Source of the DNA: Agrocybe praecox
Taxonomy: Eukaryota > Basidiomycota > Agaricomycetes > Agaricales > Agrocybaceae
DNA: 64,000 bases
Direction of reading: 5' to 3'
Assembly: GCA_964017145.1 (NCBI GenBank)
Contig: OZ024850.1
Coordinates: 310,001 to 374,000 of the forward strand
Position numbers and translations under genes: made by a program. Positions 38,925-47,938 of this stretch are shown here, in pieces; positions within the stretch are counted from its first letter, which is position 1; each line of letters begins with the position of its first letter. The notes below the pieces were generated by a model. That model worked only from the letters and a program-made list of their open reading frames with translations, ran no database searches and was not told the DNA's origin.

Positions 38925-39509
38925 GTGTTCATAGTGATTCCAAAAGTTGATCACAATATCTCATCCCCGGAAATAGATCTGCCCATCCGAATTGAGAGAG
39001 TACCCGTGGATAAAACTTTGCCACTTCGTCATTCCGTATTATGGCCGGACATGCCTCTGTCGCACGTCCGTCTTCTAGAGGACGATTTTGGAATTCACTA
39101 TGGCGCTTTCTTGGAAGATGACGCGGAACCTGTGGCCGTGATTTCGTTCTTTCTTGAAGACCTACCCATCGATAAGGCTATGGAGCCTGACGAAACGAAT
39201 ATGATAACATCCCTGCAATGTCCTGGGCGGGCAGTACGGTTTCGAAAATTTGCATGCGCTTCGCAATACCAGGGTAAAGGTATTGGAACACAGCTATTGT
39301 TGCATGCCTTATCGATGAGCCGATCTGAAGGAGGCGCAATTGTTGCATGGTGCGACGCCAGGACATCAAATATGGAGTGGTATAGAAAACGAGGTCTCCA
39401 TCCCTTTGGGACACCATTTTACAAAGGGCGTGTGGAGTACATTCGCATGTTCCTTGACCTACGGGATACCGGGAAGAATGAAAAGGAAAGCCTTATCGCT
39501 GGCTCGTGA
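38925..39509 (+). CDS. GNAT-family N-acetyltransferase (5' end unresolved)
   Basis: Acetyl-CoA-dependent acetyltransferase. The segment FACASQYQGKGIGTQLLLHAL is motif A with the Q-x-x-G-K-G pyrophosphate-binding loop. AWCDARTSNMEWYRKRGLHPFG is motif B with the usual catalytic-side Tyr. The frame is open from 38916, but an in-frame stop (38913-38915) precedes any ATG, so an upstream exon is needed. A candidate start at 38683 (MSGSPSTDLCNTTWF...) can be joined from 38760 directly into the acceptor at 38925. The alternative uses two introns, of which the second would be only 23 nt. A start at the internal Met of DMPLSH would truncate the domain. Function in small-molecule or protein acetylation is unknown. 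Confidence 0.72.
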   Translation: MFIVIPKVDHNISSPEIDLPIRIERVPVDKTLPLRHSVLWPDMPLSHVRLLEDDFGIHYGAFLEDDAEPVAVISFFLEDLPIDKAMEPDETNMITSLQCPGRAVRFRKFACASQYQGKGIGTQLLLHALSMSRSEGGAIVAWCDARTSNMEWYRKRGLHPFGTPFYKGRVEYIRMFLDLRDTGKNEKESLIAGS

Positions 39510-41801
39510 AAGTAATGGACTTTGGTAAGTACTCGTACTCAACTGAATCACGAACCATAACACCCGATTAACTGACGTCCTTCATCTTGACTTGTACGTT
39601 TTTTGTCGTGTATGCAGACTTGTATACTGAATGGACTGGTCATTTTGAATGACTGTTTTTCTATCTCGTCCGTGCCAACGTAGCATCTCAGCATATCACC
39701 GAAAACTCTATCGAATTCGGATTTGTGTGTTAGTTTTCTAAATTTACTACTCAGAACTTCATAACAAGCCGGTAAACTTGTGGCGTCATTATGCTCGATA
39801 ACGGTACCTTTCAATCTCGCATAAGTTTCCGACAATTTACTTCAATAAAATGGTAATTGGATGACTATCTAGAGCTACACTGGTCGCTTTACTTCACCCG
39901 CTTTTTCTCTCTTCTCTTTGGGCGTGCGTAGGAATATTTTCCCTCCAATCCTCCATCCAGTCGGTTGAACTCTTTTCGGGTACTTCCGAGTCAGAAGTCC
40001 TGTCAAGTCCTTTCTGCCCGAACAAACCCATAGGTCTTATTGGCAACATTGGCTTCTCAATGAGGGAATTTCTTAGTACTAAACTCTATCAATCGATCCA
40101 GCAATCGGTAGAACTCCATGATTTGTCCTACTTCCTGCATTGAAGAAGCACGCTCAAGCCTCGTGGAACAGCGTGTAAGCTAAGTCTCCTTATCGCGATA
40201 ATGAGATCGACTGCACGGTAAGTTTTTGTGCCCGTTCACGAGCTGAGCGCCAATGAAGTCTGTTCAAGAACACCGTACAAAGGCAGCGGCTCCACTGGTG
40301 CTCCATTAGCGATGCGGGGATGCGTATTGAGATATAGTGACTTCGTATTAGTACCACTTCACCAAGATTCAAGATGACGAGATTTATTTCTCCTGTCGCA
40401 GTTTTCTATGACTGTAGTAATCTCTCAATCCTCGGTAGCCAGCGTGGCGTTAGTTACACAATGGGGATACTCTTTTTATACATTGACGCTGAACCTTTTG
40501 CTCCTGGAGTTACTTCAGGTCAGTTATGTTCCGGCCGTCGTCCGGCACCGATAGACATGGTACGAATAGATCATGGTCATTACGCATGATAACTTTCGAA
40601 GGCTTTCCAGTTTCCTTTCCTTTCTTTTCAGCAGTGCGGCTTAGCGAGGAAAGCATGTACTGTATAGACGCTTTTACTCGGAGTTTTGGCACATCAACCC
40701 GGATAAATAGGAGGGTGTATCCATCAAGAAAAATGTATAAAGACCCTGACCAACAGCGTACTTTTTCTTCACCAAAATTCCCCAACCTCATCCAGGACTT
40801 CAATCAGTTGCAGCCTTCGAGCATTCGTCTCTCAGACCAGCTACTAAGTCTATGCTTCCAGAGAACCATGCGCTGGTTTGGCTGTAATTCAGCTTCACCT
40901 CCCTGAGCTCTGTTCATAGCCGAACTAGTAGCAGGTATGAGTGTCGCTGAGCTCAGCGTATGTACTGGTTGCGAGTATTCCCCAACCTATCCCCCACATT
41001 TACACGTTCAATTTGAATAAGATTTTAAACTATTAAACTTCTAGCTATTGCGCGCAAAGGCGGTACACTGGTAAGCCTCTGCTTTAAACTGCGCATTGAT
41101 CTCGTTTCGTAGTGTGCAGCTGATAGTAACTTATAGAAGCCTTCTTTGTAAGCTCTACGAGAAGTTCTGTTTAGTTAGGCGAGTCACTCATATTAAATAC
41201 ACGTACAACTCTTATTAAATGCTCACATTCGGGGCGGACATATCATGGGCGCCAATTGATTCTTTTAACTCACACACATACCTCGTACTTACTACTTTCT
41301 TGTAGCTTAGAAATTCTTTTTTTAGAAAATTAAATATAGAGGATATTCATTTTCCTCGTGTGCACTTCTATCGCGTATGTTAATAGTTGGCGGCGCCAAA
41401 CGGTGGAGTAGTACAACTGCTAAGTATTAAGCAATAAGTGAAATTATAATCTGTAAGATAGAAAAGGATCCGTTGACGATAGAGACATACAGAGACCAAA
41501 GTACTCAATTTAAATAGAAATCCATATGACGAAACTTGGCATCTTCTCCATTTAACAGTCATGATCATTGCCAAAATAAAAAGGCCAAGGCAACTCTTTT
41601 GAGTCAGTTCATTGGCACGTCTGCGGAGATTCAATAGTTCAATACCAAAATTTGCCTTATCGGGATAGTATCTCACGTGCGCCATAATTACATAACTGAT
41701 TTGAGGTACAGTGCCGACGTGCTCTAATTGCGAGTCTGAACTCTCACCTTGACCAACTCAAGGGACTTTCTGCTGGATTACAAGTTTCTTATCGTATCAT
41801 T
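39510..41801. other. Intergenic GNAT / UBC1
   Basis: 2.3 kb with one possible two-exon orphan gene (40374-40906, listed separately). A 51-codon minus-strand ATG frame (40049-39894, MLPIRPMGLFGQKG...) is Lys/Glu/Trp-rich and protein-like but has no support beyond that. A 101-codon minus frame 41685-41380 starts with ATG but lies in the UBC1 promoter and has no motif. Confidence 0.4.
40374..40906 (+). CDS. Possible two-exon orphan gene
   Basis: ATG 40374 opens MTRFISPVAVFYDCSNLS... to a GTCAGT donor at about 40519. The acceptor TTTTCAG near 40630 rejoins in phase into AVRLSEESMYCIDAFTRSF... to the stop at 40906, for about 139 residues. Removing the intron keeps a single frame, which is the only support. 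There is no recognised domain, signal peptide or conserved motif; the tail is Ser/Gln/Arg-rich. A minus-strand frame overlaps it. Treat as hypothetical. Confidence 0.25.
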
Positions 41802-42639
41802 ATGGACGCCCGACTTCGCAGAGTTAACAAGGAAATAGCGGGTGAATTTCTTATTCCATCTGCGGCTTTCTTGAAATTCACGCTTAACAATTTGCTAGAC
41901 TGCAAGAATGACAAGACTTCACAGATTAAAATTGAACTATTCGATGAATCGCCATTTCACTTGAAGGGGTCGTTTCCGGGACCTCAAGACACTCCATACG
42001 AAGGCGGGCACTTCGAAGTGGTACGTGGATTTCATAATCTACGTCGGTACACACGTTGATTAATTTGTGTGGTATTTCTATAGGATATCGTCATTCCAGA
42101 GTCGTATCCATTCCAGCCAGTGAAGATGAAGTTTATTACGAAGGTTTATCACCCAAACATTTCATCCGCGTCCGGCGCGATCTGCCTTGATATCTTGAAG
42201 GACGCCTGGTCGCCAGTCTTGACACTCAAATCAACATTGATCTCTTTGCAAAGTCTTCTTTGCTCGCCAGAACCAAATGACCCTCAAGATGCTGAAGTTG
42301 CGAAGCATTACATGACAAGTAAATCGAGCTTTGAAGAAACTGCGACATACTGGACACAGATTTACGCTGGCGGTCCCGGTGCAAAGGAGAAGAAAGGCAA
42401 AGGCAATGTCAAAGATGGACGTGATGAAGTTGCCATCGCAGGCTTGGAGAAGGCCCATGTTGACAAGTTCGAAGGCCTTGGATTCCAGAGAAGTAAAGTG
42501 GTAAGTATCCGTGTTGTTATCTCCTGATGTTACAATGAATAAGGTTCCATAGATCGATGCCCTACGGCGTTTAAATTATCGTGGGCCTAACGTTGCACAA
42601 ATATCGGACGATAGGATAGTTGAAGAACTCCTGAAATAG
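41802..42639 (+). CDS. UBC1: Ubiquitin-conjugating enzyme E2 with UBA (Ubc1/UBE2K type)
   Basis: Class II E2 that extends Lys48-linked ubiquitin chains. Exons 41802-42020, 42084-42500 and 42553-42639 give 240 residues. The UBC fold starts [16 protein letters not shown] and contains the [10 protein letters not shown] loop and [18 protein letters not shown] (the HPN motif). The active-site Cys is in [19 protein letters not shown], followed by [15 protein letters not shown]. After a Lys-rich linker the C terminus forms a UBA domain ([30 protein letters not shown]...VEELLK). The third exon is needed to complete the UBA domain; without it the frame ends just inside the intron. Catalytic residues are intact. 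Confidence 0.94.
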
Positions 42640-44295
42640 TTCTCATCTTATATTTTTTCATCTTGTTTTGTTATCTGTATTTCTCTCCCAAATATGCATC
42701 CCAGCGTCAGACATTCTCGAAGTATGGACTGTCAGCTTGAAACCACATCAGAAGATGCGACACAGGCCATTCCTCAAGCTTAACGTAAAGGACGACCTCG
42801 TTCCGCCGTTGTACCTCAAATCTGGTTCTATATATTCGAACGCCGCTGAGTTGAATTTCTGCCACCTGTTTTCCTTCGTGTCTGAAAATCAACCTCGAGT
42901 TCCGCAGTGATTCTTATTTATATACCGATGAGTTGTTCTCGTTCTCTCTCTCGTTATGATCGTATCTTTAATTCACCTTCTCACTTAAACACCGAATTAC
43001 ACCGTCAAACGGTATGGAGAAAACAGGAGGAAGTTGCATGCTTTATTGCTTCTGAGGACGATCCGCAACTAACGCCAGTCAGGGGACCGGAATGGCTTCA
43101 GTTCACTTGTCAATACTCTCCTTGCGACCCTTGGGTCTTATTCCTTGCCCATAAAATTTGCCGCCACAATTCAATCGCGTATGTATCGATTCTATGGGGA
43201 TAATAAAAAGGAAGAAGAACAAAGCGAAAACGATGAAGACGAAGAAGAGAAGGAAAACTTCGAGATACGAATAACAAACCCAAGGGTGTGGTAAATAGAG
43301 GATATCTATCTCCAACGAGGGCGTCACGGATCTTAAATAGCTGAGGGTCCCGAGGTATGTTTTGACGCTAACATCACCTCTCCGCTTTTTCTTAACCTGT
43401 CGTCTTCTCTACCGTCATAGAAATAGTTCCCGAAGTCATCGTATCTTCGGGACTTACAACCATAATCGTGTATTTGTCATTCAAGGAGGACGGAAAGAAC
43501 GCCTTCTTTCATTCCACTTGTTTCCCCTTCCCCCCGCGCGTTCTCCCTCCATGTCCTATCTTTTCACGACCGGAAAGCAGGGGTAGGAAGTTGCTCATAA
43601 CCGGGGTCTGTCTAGGATATGACCGGAATGTAAGCGATCCTTAAGTTTAACCTCAAGTCATTCATCTAACACTACTATTCTTTAAAATCAAGGAATCAGT
43701 ACTTCGGTACTCAGTTCTAAATGAAACTTTGCTCATAAAAAGGCGTATCCCACCAGAAAGTGTTTAGTTTGCTACATAACTCAGAAAGTCCCATTTTTTG
43801 GGAACAAAGTTTGGCAAATATGCGAATTTCCTACTCGAACCTCGAACCAGGAACCAGCAGAGTCAATGCATCGAAATACAGCAAGATACCTAAATATAAA
43901 CATGATGGAATATTTAATTATAGATTTAAGCTCGGCAATTCAACTCAGGTACAAGCGGCGCTTATATTTTTGGGGGTTTGGTAAGATAAGATAAAGGACA
44001 GGAACATTACGTGACGCAGATCCTCCTGATAAAATACTGTATCGAGCGTGACATGTTTATACTACTATGTTTTCTCAATTCATCAGCTAAAGAAGTATGT
44101 TACTCATCTTGTCTTGGCAAGGGAATGTCATGCGAGAGATACGTCGCCGAAGGCACTGGCTGGGAATGGCCATGATGTCGTTTGATTGTTTAAATTATAG
44201 CAGAATAATGACCATAGCCCTTGCCTTACAAAACGTATTAGGTTGATTATCAAGCTGTGTTTCCATGTAATGGTACGTCGTGTAACTTACATATT

Positions 44296-44455
44296 CAGCC
44301 CCCACACCAGTTGGGTAGCATAAAGGCACCGTCGAGCAATCTCCAGACCATCCGAACAGAATTGGTTGGCAACTTAATCCGACGAGACGCGTGGGAGGCC
44401 CGGGGATATTGTTGAGTCCCAAGAGAGCTAGAAGGGGCCCTGGTCTCCAGCCTAG
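44296..44455 (-). pseudogene. Degenerate class I hydrophobin fragment
   Basis: On the minus strand one frame reads a hydrophobic stretch PLLALLGLNNIPG followed by RLVGLSCQPILF, GWSGDC and STVPLCYPTG. This matches the C-terminal half of fungal hydrophobins: LLGL, VGLxCxPI, 10 residues, C, 5 residues, then the CC pair. The second Cys of the pair is Tyr (TAC, complement of 44315-44317) instead of TGC/TGT. The first half with the other CC doublet and the signal peptide cannot be found upstream, and the last conserved Cys is absent downstream. The fragment is probably non-functional. In an intact gene the product would be a secreted amphipathic wall-coating protein. Confidence 0.5.
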
Positions 44456-44502
44456 AAAAGGGTTTGTATTCCAAGATACGCTGCAGCATATGTCAGCAGA
44501 CG

Positions 44503-44665
44503 CTAGTTCACGATGGTGAGCTCAGTGTCTGAAGGATGATAAATGACATCTATAAAATACCTAGTTCACGATGGTGAGCTAGGTATGTATGAATGAGTAT
44601 AATATGGTAAATTTACGAAATGAATAAACGGTACCTCAGTGTCTGAAGGATGATAAATGACATCT
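44503..44665. repeat. Two duplicated hairpin-loop sequences
   Basis: Unit A (20 bp, CTAGTTCACGATGGTGAGCT) occurs at 44503-44522 and 44561-44580. Unit B (31 bp, from CTCAGTGTCTGAAGG) occurs identically at 44521-44551 and 44635-44665. In the first occurrence A and B are fused. In the second, each unit sits inside its own stem: ACCTAG...CTAGGT around A and ACCTCAG...CTGAGGT around B. This arrangement suggests template switching or a small hairpin element. Confidence 0.75.
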
Positions 44666-44685
44666 GAGGTGTAAAAGAAGAAGAG

Positions 44686-44718
44686 ACGTGGTTTATATAG
44701 GGATCATATAAACCACGT
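44686..44718. repeat. Perfect 13 bp inverted repeat
   Basis: ACGTGGTTTATAT (44686-44698), a 7 bp loop, then ATATAAACCACGT (44706-44718). It includes a TATATAA on the minus strand upstream of the hydrophobin relic, so it may be the old core promoter of that gene. Confidence 0.75.
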
Positions 44719-45575
44719 GCAACGTGATCGAGCCCTGACACAGGACATCGTTCAACAGCATACTGGCTTGCATGGATTGAGGAATGTATTTGGTGGGGAA
44801 TTGGGGCCAGCTTGGATTCATCTGGCGTCTCTTATCCCATGTCAGGTGATTTAAGTTGTTGAGAGCATCGAAGAGCATCCTGAGGACGTACAATTGAAGC
44901 GGCAGCGGCAGCAAGCTTAACTAAGAGCTGAGCCACACCCAGGATGGACCTAATGAAAAGACTGTGAACCATGGAATGGGGAATGGATGGTTTGCTCGCT
45001 GTTCCTTGAAAGAGATGCGGATAGCTGGCTATATGTGAAATGACAAACGCTCAGGGAGGGGGTGCTCGGGGGTCTACTATTATGTAAAGATCTGGCCTCT
45101 CCTTGTTCTTGTTCCGCCTTTCTTCTGCACGTTTAGATCCACTTTATGGACAGAAGAAGAAGTGATGTCATTTCGTTATGCAGTGTAGTATGTACCACAC
45201 ACCGTAACATGTACCCAATTTTTATGTATTTATTTATCCGATGCCGCTTGGGAAACAGTTTTGGCAATCTCGGCTTCGTTATGTCCTTGTTTTTCCCTCT
45301 ATTTTTTACTTTGCCGCGTATACAGTCACATAAACATCAATCTGTATCAGGCTCATAAAGAAGGTTATGAAGGGGTGCAAGGCTCCCTATAAACCGTGTA
45401 GAAAGTACCGAGATGTAGTAATTACAAATACACTACTACAAATTGAGATTAGCTGGAGTACACCCAAGGGCAACGACACCATTGTTTGTATCTTTCACTT
45501 TCATCCGATGACGGTGTTTTATTTTCAACTGTATGACGCTGTCATGGTCTTTAAATAGCGCCCGTGGCAGGGATC

Positions 45576-45583
45576 TATAAATA
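45576..45583 (+). promoter_or_regulatory. TATA box
   Basis: TATAAATA in the context ATCTATAAATAGG, about 50 bp before a GTGAGT splice donor at 45628. It looks like a strong core promoter for the small transcription unit at 45773-45886. Confidence 0.5.
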
Positions 45584-45772
45584 GGCCCAGGTTTCACAGT
45601 AGCTAACTTTCGGCCAAAACACCTTCAGTGAGTACTTGCTTCTCTTTCTTCCGTTGGAGCCGTCAAGTTGGCTGCTCGCTGATTAGATTAGATCATAGAC
45701 CATCACCACGTGTTTCATAGATTACAGTTTGCGCCCGCTTACCGAATCAGGATCGCTTCTTCCTCCTCCACC

Positions 45773-45886
45773 ATGTCGTGCAGTTCTGCCGTCTCCACCG
45801 TTCGATTCAATCATTCTCCTATGTATGATCGCATTATAGACGGAGACGTTGCCCTTGGGTGTACGCCAGTTAACCTCAATTTGTAG
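45773..45886 (+). CDS. Possible very small protein gene (37 aa)
   Basis: A TATA box at 45576 and a leader intron with good signals (GTGAGT at 45628, AATCAG ending at 45750) precede an ATG in a CCACC ATG-like context at 45773. The unspliced frame is MSCSSAVSTVRFNHSPMYDR... ending ...VNLNL. A further splice from GG|GTGTAC near 45860 to TTATAG near 45925 would give a different tail ending SVQQI. There is no signal peptide, CaaX box or known family. The promoter and splice architecture is the main evidence; the coding frame is uncertain. Confidence 0.3.
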   Translation: MSCSSAVSTVRFNHSPMYDRIIDGDVALGCTPVNLNL

Positions 45887-46012
45887 TACTGTATTTGTAA
45901 TTACTATACCTGGGTACTTTTATAGGAAGTCTTACACCCCCAATTTTATATCCTTCTTTAGTGTTCAACAAATTTAGATAGTGTGCAGACAAATTTTATA
46001 CAGAGAAATTGA

Positions 46013-47744
46013 CTATTCTTCATCCGTAAATTCAAAGACGCGCCACGCAGGCCCAAAGCCATTCATGATAGGGGAATACCCAATTTCTACCAAAGCGGAA
46101 GTAGTCAATCCCACATTTGCTACAATCGTTTTTGCAGGCAGCTGCACAACTGTCGCAGAGCAGCCAAAAAGGCTTTGGTCCCTGTGTTCTTCGGGCGCTT
46201 CGTCGTACTCCAGCGAAGGCACATTTTCCTCCCTTTCCATTTCAAGTCTATGAAGCTCCTCTAGATACGTTTTCCACTTGTCTGGCCTGTTTTCGTCCGG
46301 ATATTCTCCATCGTCATCCTCATCTTGAGGGTAGTGAATAACGCGACGTGTTATGACCTTCAGGGTTGCATTGCGAGCTTTGAGCTGTTCCTGTAAGGTT
46401 TTTCTGCTGGGTTCATCGAGCGTGAGTAGTTTATTGACTCGTTGGGTCTCCAAATCAAGTAAGAGAAGGAGTTGGGGCCCATCAAGCTCGACGGGGATCA
46501 AGCTGCCTTGAATTATTGCTCGGTTTCCTGAGATAGACGGTAAGGCAGGCGAGTTGAGCTTCGCTCGGAAAGACCTGTGAAAAGCGAGGTAGTCTATTGC
46601 TGGCACGAGTGTATCCTGATCTTCTTTGACCTATATATATATCAATGAGGGTCACATCTCACGGTACCTTGGGGATCTTACCTTGACTTTACCGGAGAGT
46701 AAGTCTTTGTGGAATACCGACAGTCGGCTGGAAGAAGAATAGTAGTGGAGGAAAATATCACTGGGTTCTGATGAGCCCGCTTTGCCTACATAACGATATA
46801 TCTGACCGATTTCCGCATTCATATCAGCTGGCTGCACGAATGTCCTCGATGAATCTTCAGCATCCTCTTCATCATTGGTTATGACGATAGCTTTCAATAG
46901 CGCAGAAGTGGTATCGCTCACACTTTGATCCACCATACCGGCGAGAGCGATTTTGTCTTGTGAAACAAATGCGAAATCGCCCTGGTGCTACTTCGTATAA
47001 GTGACAATTCGTAATCAGACTTTCGACGTGAGGTATGTGAAGATACTTACCAGCATAAGAAAATCCTCATGCTGAGGAACAGGGACCTCGAGCAGTACGT
47101 CACTTTGCAGGTTCCAGACCAGAATGGTGTCGGGGTAACCAGGCCTCGGACGTGTCTTTATCACGCTCGTAAAGTCTGCTCGATGTAGTAAAACGTAATC
47201 GCTCGCGAAATATTTAGGTTCGTCTTCGGGATCTTCCCCAGAACTAACACATATCGCTACAGTTCCTCCATGTACAATCAGACGTCCGAACGCGGCTGAT
47301 GCTTTGGTTGACTGTTGCTTCAAAACAGATCCGTCGCGAGCGTGGAGTCGCAAAACTATTTGAGATTCTCTGAAAAAACATTCAGCATTGACTTCTGATC
47401 CGCCATAGGCCCACGTACTCTAGAATGCTCTGGATCGAGACAAATTGAACTTGACGAGAATCATCTCGTGCGAGGAGTTCCACGCCTACGGCATAGAATG
47501 GAAGTAGTGGGATTTGATCCATTACAACTGTTTCGCCATCCGTCCGTATGTCTCCCAGATAGACTGCCGTTTCACCTTGCCCATTTTTTGTTTGATATGC
47601 TACGAACGTGCATATCCTGTCATCCAAGATGCATGTACGTGATAGACGCTGGTCGCCAGGAAGCGCCCTTTGCCTGAACTCTTCCGCTTCTGATGGCCAT
47701 TCTATTGGTCGTATGCGCTTTGGAATGCCGTCTAACCAGGTCAT
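46013..47744 (-). CDS. Unrecognised conserved-looking protein, about 500 aa
   Basis: ATG 47744 (MTWLDGIPKRIRPIEWPSEAEEF) and stop at 46013 frame several exons: about 47744-47420, 47370-47055, 46995-46681 and 46630-46013. The body reads like repeated beta strands with patterns such as RTCILDDRICTFVAYQ, LLVHGGTVAICVSSGED, DTILVWNLQSDVLLEVPVPQHEDFLML and GPQLLLLLDLETQRVNKL. This recalls the C-terminal beta-propeller-like part of fungal F-box/WD-type proteins. The last exon is acidic (YPQDEDDDGEYPDENRPD). No F-box is present at the N terminus, and no catalytic motif is visible. It ends about 195 bp from the tail of the LysM gene, transcribed in the same direction. Function unknown. Confidence 0.65.
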
Positions 47745-47938
47745 GGTGGAAGATTGGAAAGTTGAATTGTCCAGTTTCGGCTCGCTCGTGGCCCTTTTTT
47801 GTATGTGCCTGATTGATCAGTGCGCGTGGTAGAGTAATGTTCTAAATTTAGATCGTGAAATTTGAAGGGATATATATGGTTTATATAAATATTTTTTAAA
47901 TAGTGAACAAATAAACGAACGAATAACTAGAGCGAAAT

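Larger units (their letters stand above)
42640..46012. other. Gene-poor region with hydrophobin relic and hairpins
   Basis: 3.4 kb. Contains the UBC1 3' flank, a hydrophobin fragment (44296-44455), duplicated hairpin loops (44503-44665), a 13 bp perfect inverted repeat (44686-44718) and a small TATA-driven transcription unit (45576-45886). These are all listed separately. Nothing else is supportable; frames at 42668-43600 look random. Confidence 0.5.

Noticed and set aside
39548..39835. 95-codon minus-strand frame beside the GNAT gene
   Set aside because: It lacks an ATG start and no upstream exon could be joined convincingly; no family recognised.
41380..41685. 101-codon minus-strand ATG frame
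   Set aside because: Situated in the UBC1 promoter, no recognisable domain, and composition is that of AT-rich intergenic sequence.
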